From Tretioscincus oriximinensis (Eukaryota; Chordata; Lepidosauria; Squamata; Gymnophthalmidae): a stretch of DNA of 64,000 nucleotides. Shown here piece by piece: positions 59,069 to 64,000 of this stretch. The notes under the pieces are model-generated. The model did not search any database. It was not told the DNA's origin and saw nothing but the letters and a program-made list of their open reading frames with translations. Within the stretch, counting starts at the first letter, position 1; every line of letters begins with the position of its first letter. The DNA lies in NCBI GenBank assembly GCA_022410635.1, contig JAJVDF010000958.1, positions 79,051 to 143,050 on the forward strand, written 5' to 3'. Made by a program: the position numbers and the translations under genes.

Positions 59069-59099
59069 CCTGTGCGTGCTGGATGTGGGTGAGCTGCAG
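59069..59099 (+). repeat. 31-bp direct repeat, right copy
   Basis: This is the identical partner of 57631-57661. It lies about 40 bases after a TATA box (59028-59035). Confidence 0.85.
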
Positions 59100-59314
59100 T
59101 GGCAGGCATCTGCCGGGGCCAGGCGGGCTGTGCGGAGAGGCCAGGCATGAGCCTTGCAGCCACACCCAGGGTCACTTGGACCCCACCGACGTGTGGACGG
59201 CTTAATCCAGAACAGGCTGCCCTGGTGTTTATTTATGCTTANGCCCCGCCCTATAGCCAAAAAGCCTCAGGGTGCCCAACTGCAAAAAGAGAAATACCAA
59301 ATTGTCATATTAAA

Positions 59315-59683
59315 TAGGCTGACCAGATGACCCCTTTTGGGGGGGGGGGGTGAAAACCAGGTGCCTTCTGTTTTTTCTCAGGAAAAAAAATTAAAAACAA
59401 AATATTTTTCAAAAAAAAAAATCTTGCTAATCAAGGGCTTGAAGGACCACAGATTGCTGCCATGCCAGGACCACCGTGAGGCNGTGTCTCAGCCATGTGC
59501 CTGTTAGGCTGATCAGGTGACCCCTTTTGGTGTGTGTGTGTTTGAAAACCCAGTTTTGGGGTGGCTCCCAGTTTTTTCTGAGGAAAAAAATTAACACTTC
59601 CCCCAAAATAGAAAAAAACCCTTTTAAAAAAAAGAAATTCCCAGAAAAAACTGGGAGGCACCCCAAAACCGGGTTTTCAACCC
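59315..59683. mobile_element. Palindromic MITE-like element, two copies
   Basis: A string starting TAGGCTGA.CAG.TGACCCC occurs at 59315-59340 and 59505-59530. The second copy has 38-base inverted arms (59543-59580 and 59642-59679) with two mismatches. The provirus 3' LTR starts at 59684, directly after the right arm, so it may have inserted into this element. Confidence 0.6.
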
Positions 59684-60439
59684 TAACGGGGGTTTGCTTT
59701 CCACGTTATTTGATGCCTAACGGAGATCGAAGGCAGCTTGGTCCGCAGTAGGTAGACACGTGTAACAGGAATCACACGGGAAACACGATTTGGCTCAAGA
59801 AGCAATTTCAGGAGGTCCACGGGTCATGGAGTCCTCCAGAATGCCCCCTTGTTCAATCTTTTATTGACCCAAAATCAGAAGGCATGTATCAAGATTATGA
59901 CGACAAGAAAGGGGTGGGCAGGCCCCACGTGGGTCAGGTTGTGACACCTGTGTGACATGTTTCTCTCCTCCCCAAGGAGGTGCAGCCTGGTCAGGAAACT
60001 CCAAATATGGTATAAGGTTAGTAAACAGGATGGACCCTCGGTAGCCCTTAATTGCTTTTGCATTATCTTAATTACTGGANCCCAGTGACTCACCCTGAGG
60101 AGAAGTGGTATTAACNATCTTNAATGGTTTACCTCCAGGCCNCTATCAGGCTGATGGGTCAGCCCAGGTGCACAGCCTGGTTAAACAAAGATTGTGCCTT
60201 TGCCTTNATNGGTGCCAATTTAATCTATTCAGTCTGGCAAGGCTTCCATGAATGAGATATGCCTTGGGGCAGGAAGAAGTGATTAGGTGGTTCCTGTAAC
60301 TCTTGNGCTGGGTTGACCAGAGATTTTTTTGCAAAATTTCCCAACAGGCCTGACTTTGGCTCACAGGGTCAATCCAAGTTCATATTATATTAATATATAT
60401 TATTGTCAATTAATATATGTTATATGACTGATTCCCACA
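59684..60439 (-). repeat. Provirus 3' LTR (756 bp)
   Basis: On the minus strand it starts TGTGGGAATCAG just after the polypurine tract and ends CCCCCGTTA. An AATAAA lies on the minus strand near 59860. The 5' LTR from 63555 matches its first 446 (plus-oriented) bases with about 20 differences. The usual terminal CA is not seen. Confidence 0.85.
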
Positions 60440-60452
60440 ATTCCCCCTTTTT
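60440..60452 (-). promoter_or_regulatory. Polypurine tract
   Basis: AAAAAGGGGGAAT on the minus strand lies immediately before the 3' LTR and overlaps the env stop codon region. It is the usual primer site for plus-strand DNA synthesis. Confidence 0.8.
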
Positions 60453-61742
60453 AATTTTTTGAAATGCGAGAAAGATCTCTTAGTTCAAAAACCAGATCAT
60501 CCCTATCTATGCTACGGAATTTGGGACAGCAGGCTGACCTCAACTTGAAAAGAAAAGGAAAACACTGTACACAGAGACACAACAGCAATAGCACAGCAAC
60601 AATCAATACAACAATTTGTATAATCAATTTCACCGACTTCAGGCTTGGTAGCCACGCCCACAACGAATCCCAAAATCCTTTGAAAATAGATGTCTGTATA
60701 GTAATGTCCTTGGATAAATTGTCAATGGTATCAATATCCTGATCAATTTTCTTCTTATTGTCCTCTATATCAAAACAGCACATATCAGCANTCTNNTNGC
60801 ANCCCTTATTATGGACCAGGAGCANATAATCCAAAGCTGCACGATGATGNATAACAGCTTGTCTGAGTTCATCNTGTTCAGAGTTCAGAAGTGCCAAGGC
60901 ATGGGATGTAGCATTCATGTTCTTCAGTGCCCAGCAAGCCAAAGCATTCAGATTTTTGCTGTTTTTTGCAGCCAAAGCTGGTGTCCCAATGATAGAAATG
61001 GCTAAAGACAATTGCTGTACTCTATTCAATAAAGATATAGAGGAATCACAAGAAGAACCAAGTGTCAGGCCTCTTTTTTGGTGTCTGTGTGCCAAATTAA
61101 TTAAATGGTGTTTTGTTGGTAAGATTAGAGATAATTTAGACAGACAGCATTCTGAGTTATGAAAGAGATGAGCAGGGACATAAGAGAAGGTCAGGTGACC
61201 ACAGGTAAGAAAGTACCCTTGAGGTAGCTGGACATAGTGGTTAGAAAAGGTAGCTTCAACATAGCTGGAACAATTCAGTTTTAGATCAGTCCCATACTTG
61301 GAACAGAGAGGTTTCCTTATACAGCCATTAAAACGAAGGCAGATATTATCAATACTGATACTTCTGGGAGTGTACAAACTGACAGCCCCCAATGTGGTGT
61401 CCTCACTCAATTTGCCCAATTTTAAATAGTCAAAATAAATGACCCAGTGGCATGTCCTGTATAAGAAAGAGAAGGAAAGGTATTTAGCTCTTCTAAAGAT
61501 AGACAGACAGGAATAAGACAGGTTTACAACAGTTTATCCATGCCTGTCTGCTTAGAAAGGCAGAAAGAGGGTTGGCCAGAAATCTTAGCTAGGTTCTCCC
61601 ATATATTTCCCTTGAAAGATAGAAAGTTCCCATTCATAAGGTTATGAATGGATTTTTGTGAATGAGCCTCTGTCTCATTCATAAGAATGATTGGAAAGAG
61701 GCAGGCTAAAGTTAAGGCACTGAGAAGAGCTCCCCCGCCCAT
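60451..61742 (-). pseudogene. env: Retroviral env, broken
   Basis: The env start is the ATG at 61740-61742, opening with a hydrophobic signal peptide (ALLSALTLACLFPIIL). The first frame ends at a stop near 61524. A different frame carries the rest from about 61480 to the TAA at 60451-60453, so at least one stop and one frameshift break it. Features in the second part are a basic RHQKR cleavage-like site near 61090, a leucine-rich helical region, a CX6CC motif ending ADMCC (partly Ns), and a membrane anchor (LIIQIVVLIVAVLLLLCLCV) near 60600 with a short tail. CX6CC is typical of alpha/gamma-type transmembrane subunits linked covalently to the surface subunit. Confidence 0.85.
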
Positions 61743-61749
61743 CCTGAAT

Positions 61750-62400
61750 AGAGCTGAAGCTTTTACGAGCTTCTCTTATCAGCCTCTAGGGGCTAGTAAA
61801 GCGAGAACAGACTCTCACGCAGTATATTAAAAAACGATTAGTAACTGATACCCCTCTCCCTCTAGCTACACTGTAGCCTTAAGGTAGACACGCAAAGAGA
61901 CAAGGGGAACCCAGAGAACGGTAGAGAATGCAGAGAAAGGTCAGAAAGCAATAGAGAAAAATCCTAAAAATATTCCTATGTCCTAAACACAGTATAAAAA
62001 CCCAATAACCCAATATAAAAATATGTAACACCCTATAAAATGCATATAAAAAAAATCAATATAAAATAAACAATTGACCAATCCTATAAAAATACATTTC
62101 TAAATAGAAAACGTAATGCAGTATATACAGTATACCATATAGAAAATGAAATTCAAATATTACACGTAAAATTAAGCAATGCAAAATATAAACTTCCTCA
62201 ATATACAGTACTAAAGAAGGCAATAATACATGGAACCTTTCAACGGAGCAAGCCGGATGGAGGATGGATTCCAATAGGATGAAGCCGATCGGAGTCCTAG
62301 TGGTGAGCAAAGGTTGCAGCAAGGAAGAAAGAGTCAAGCCACGAAATTAGNCTCCGTGTGGCTCAGTCACAGGAAAAAAGTTTTTTAAACTGCTGCTTGA
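61750..62400 (-). other. AT-rich interval between gag and env remnants
   Basis: The stretch 61970-62240 is unusually rich in ATATAAAA-type strings. It stands where capsid and pol would be. No pol motif (protease DTG/DSG, YxDD, integrase) was seen in any frame. Its origin is unclear. Confidence 0.5.
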
Positions 62401-62728
62401 CTCTGCAGAGCGGCTTGGCTCCATGTGGATTGGGCTGGCAGCCGGATCACCNCCAAAGATGAGCGGCGATGACTCCGCGCGGACTTTTTTCTCACACAAA
62501 GTTCTTTTAAAGGCAGAAAGAGTTCTGTAATGGGGAAAAAGATGTGAAAGGCACCAAATGGCGTCGGAGAAATGTAGGAAGGTTGCAAAATGGTGGAAAT
62601 CAACAGGAAGGGTCCGGATCATCTAGGACCGGTGGATCAGGAGCTGGATCAGGATCTCCTGTGGCATGGCATGCCTATCCTCCCCATCTCTGGTGGTATT
62701 TTCTACAACTAGGGATGCTAAGGGTCCC

Positions 62729-63406
62729 TCAAGGGCCCGATCTAAGATGTTCTTCCCCCTGTTGTGCAGAGTCAATTACCTCTGGTGCTACTGCCTTTTT
62801 AACAGAGTCAGTGTTCTCTTCGCTTTTGACAGCTGAAGCCTCCGCTTCAGCCGGCCGTGCTGCTTCAGCACCTTGGACAGCGGATAGCTGTGCCGGTAGC
62901 GCAGCAGCAGCACAAGCGGCGAAGGGTTTTAAAACTTCGCGGGAGTTACCTGCCTCCTCCGGGGCGCCTACAGGGCCCCCCGATCCCACCTTCTGAACGC
63001 AGTCCATCGCGTCTGACCCATTTACTGGGGCTTTTCTACCCAGGAAGTCTCCGTCACCCGAGGATTTCCGCCGGGCTTCCCGCTTTAAGATAGCGTTTTG
63101 GAACACTTGCCAGGTAAGCCAGATGCTTTCCTTGGTTTTGGACCTGTTTAGCAGGTCCAATCCCACCCTTTCCCAGTCTTTTGCTACACTAAACAATCCT
63201 TCTGGATTGTTACAGACGTCCTTTTGCTTTATCGTTTCAAGGAACCATGGAGACGCAGCAAAAACTTCGCAGAAAAACTTTTAAAAATTTTTCNCGCCGA
63301 CTGAAATGCCCGGATCAATTTCCTTAAGAAGTTGTTTCCCTATTCTGATCACCAGGGACTCCATATCTCTCCCGATGTCTACACCTTTAGACTTAACCCT
63401 GCCCAT
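62729..63406 (-). pseudogene. gag: Retroviral gag N-terminal region, broken
   Basis: The start ATG (63404-63406) is followed by Gly, a myristoylation-type MG start, and a basic matrix-like segment (MGRVKSKGVDIGRDMESL). The frame stops at 63281, beside an N and an A/T run. The next frame carries the matrix continuation (PWFLETIKQKDVCNNPEGLF and beyond) into a Pro/Ala-rich stretch and stops at 62729. No capsid major homology region or zinc knuckle was found, so the rest of gag is deleted. Confidence 0.7.
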
Positions 63407-63531
63407 GGTAAACGTTTCACTTCTATATCTTACCAGCAAATATAGAATTGCGCGCGCTGACTCCCGAAAGGACCACAGAGGAACGCACCCTGTATGAAGA
63501 AACACCCACTGGCGAACGCGTGTCTGATCAG

Positions 63532-63551
63532 GATCACGTCGGGGAGCACCA
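63532..63551 (-). promoter_or_regulatory. Primer binding site, tRNA-Trp-like
   Basis: TGGTGCTCCCCGACGTGATC on the minus strand matches the complement of a tRNA-Trp 3' end (TGGTGACCCCGACGTGAT) except that one A is replaced by CT. It lies three bases after the LTR end. Confidence 0.75.
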
Positions 63552-63554
63552 CAA

Positions 63555-64000
63555 TAACGGGGGTTCGCTTTCCATGTTATTCGATGCCTAACAGAGATCG
63601 AAGGCAGCTTGGTCCGCAGTAGGTAGACACGTGTAACAGGAATCACACGGGCAACATGACTTGGATCAAGAAGCAATTTCAGGAGGTCCACGGGTCATGG
63701 AGTCCTCCAGAATGCCCTTGTGTTCAATCTTTTATTGACCCAAAATCAGAAGGCGTGTATCAAGATTATGATGATGAGAAAGGGGTGGGCAGACCCCACG
63801 TGGGTCAGGCAGTGACACCTGTGTGACGTGTTTCTCTCCTCCCCAAGGAGGTGCAGCCTGGTCAGGAAACTCCAAATATGGTATAAGGTTGGTAAACAGG
63901 ATGGACCCTCGGTAGCCCTTAATTGCTTTTGCATTATCTTAATTACTGGAACCCAGCGACTCACCCTGAGGAGAAGTGGTATTAACGATCTTGAATGGTT
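63555..64000 (-). repeat. Provirus 5' LTR, cut by window end
   Basis: 446 bases match the 3' LTR at 59684-60129 with about 20 differences by eye, many of them transitions at CpG sites. The U3 part lies beyond the window. Confidence 0.88.

Larger units (their letters stand above)
59684..64000 (-). mobile_element. Defective endogenous retrovirus (alpharetrovirus-like)
   Basis: In minus-strand order: 5' LTR (partly outside the window), tRNA-Trp-like primer site, gag start, a gap where capsid, nucleocapsid and pol should be, env, polypurine tract, 3' LTR. Internal sequence is about 3.1 kb, far below a complete provirus. Gag and env both carry frame breaks and Ns, so it cannot be replication-competent. 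The primer site and the CX6CC motif of the transmembrane subunit suggest a relation to alpha/gamma-type retroviruses. Confidence 0.88.

Noticed and set aside
61419..61419. Start of an independent env-like gene at the frame opening here
   Set aside because: The codon is TTG, not ATG, and the sequence upstream in the same frame continues as env-like. The real start with signal peptide is at 61742.

Overview
This is vertebrate nuclear DNA, most likely from a squamate reptile; a turtle is the main alternative. The reasons are dense CR1 retrotransposon debris with ATTCTATG-type or TTATGTTC-type 3' ends, an L2 element with a partner tRNA-CORE SINE, Penelope-like relics, hAT miniature elements, a long GATA tract, and intron-split fatty-acid-binding-protein genes. 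Nothing looks bacterial. Many of the long open frames are transposon remnants, and most of the rest are chance.

Two host genes can be read completely, in tandem on the + strand. The first (exons 15604-15676, 19655-19827, 23132-23233, 29442-29492) is a FABP4-like gene. The second (exons 32513-32585, 34381-34553, 40204-40305, 41641-41691) is a PMP2/FABP8-like gene. Both have the family exon pattern of 73, 173, 102 and 51 coding bases (132 residues), a TATA-like box 98-99 bases before the ATG, and an AATAAA soon after the stop. Their order and shared orientation match the FABP4-PMP2 part of the known vertebrate FABP cluster. Both proteins should be small cytosolic carriers of long-chain fatty acids.

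Layout. 1-4560: a mosaic of CR1 pieces with an internal 797-base duplication, plus a palindromic Penelope-like relic. 4560-15450: intergenic DNA with a hAT miniature element, SINEs, CR1 ends and a 1,694-base tandem duplication joined by a single N. 15450-29600: FABP4-like gene, with a possible extra exon in intron 1 and CR1 copies (including ORF1 esterase and reverse-transcriptase parts) in the introns. 29600-32400: spacer holding a block that has kept its CpGs. 32400-41860: PMP2-like gene, with a hAT miniature element and a nearly intact L2 reverse-transcriptase frame in intron 2; the frame is interrupted by a 385-base N gap. 41860-57000: repeat-rich DNA with only one weak minus-strand gene candidate (49.1-51.9 kb). 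57000-64000: LTR-type DNA on the minus strand. It contains a diverged solitary LTR and then a defective endogenous retrovirus: 3' LTR, polypurine tract, broken env, missing pol and capsid, broken gag start, tRNA-Trp-like primer site, and a 5' LTR cut by the window end.

The most interesting items are the pol-less alpharetrovirus-like provirus, the Penelope relics with hammerhead-like cores, the SINE/L2 tail match, the candidate frame-breaking exon in FABP4 intron 1, and the two duplications that end at single Ns and are probably assembly artefacts.
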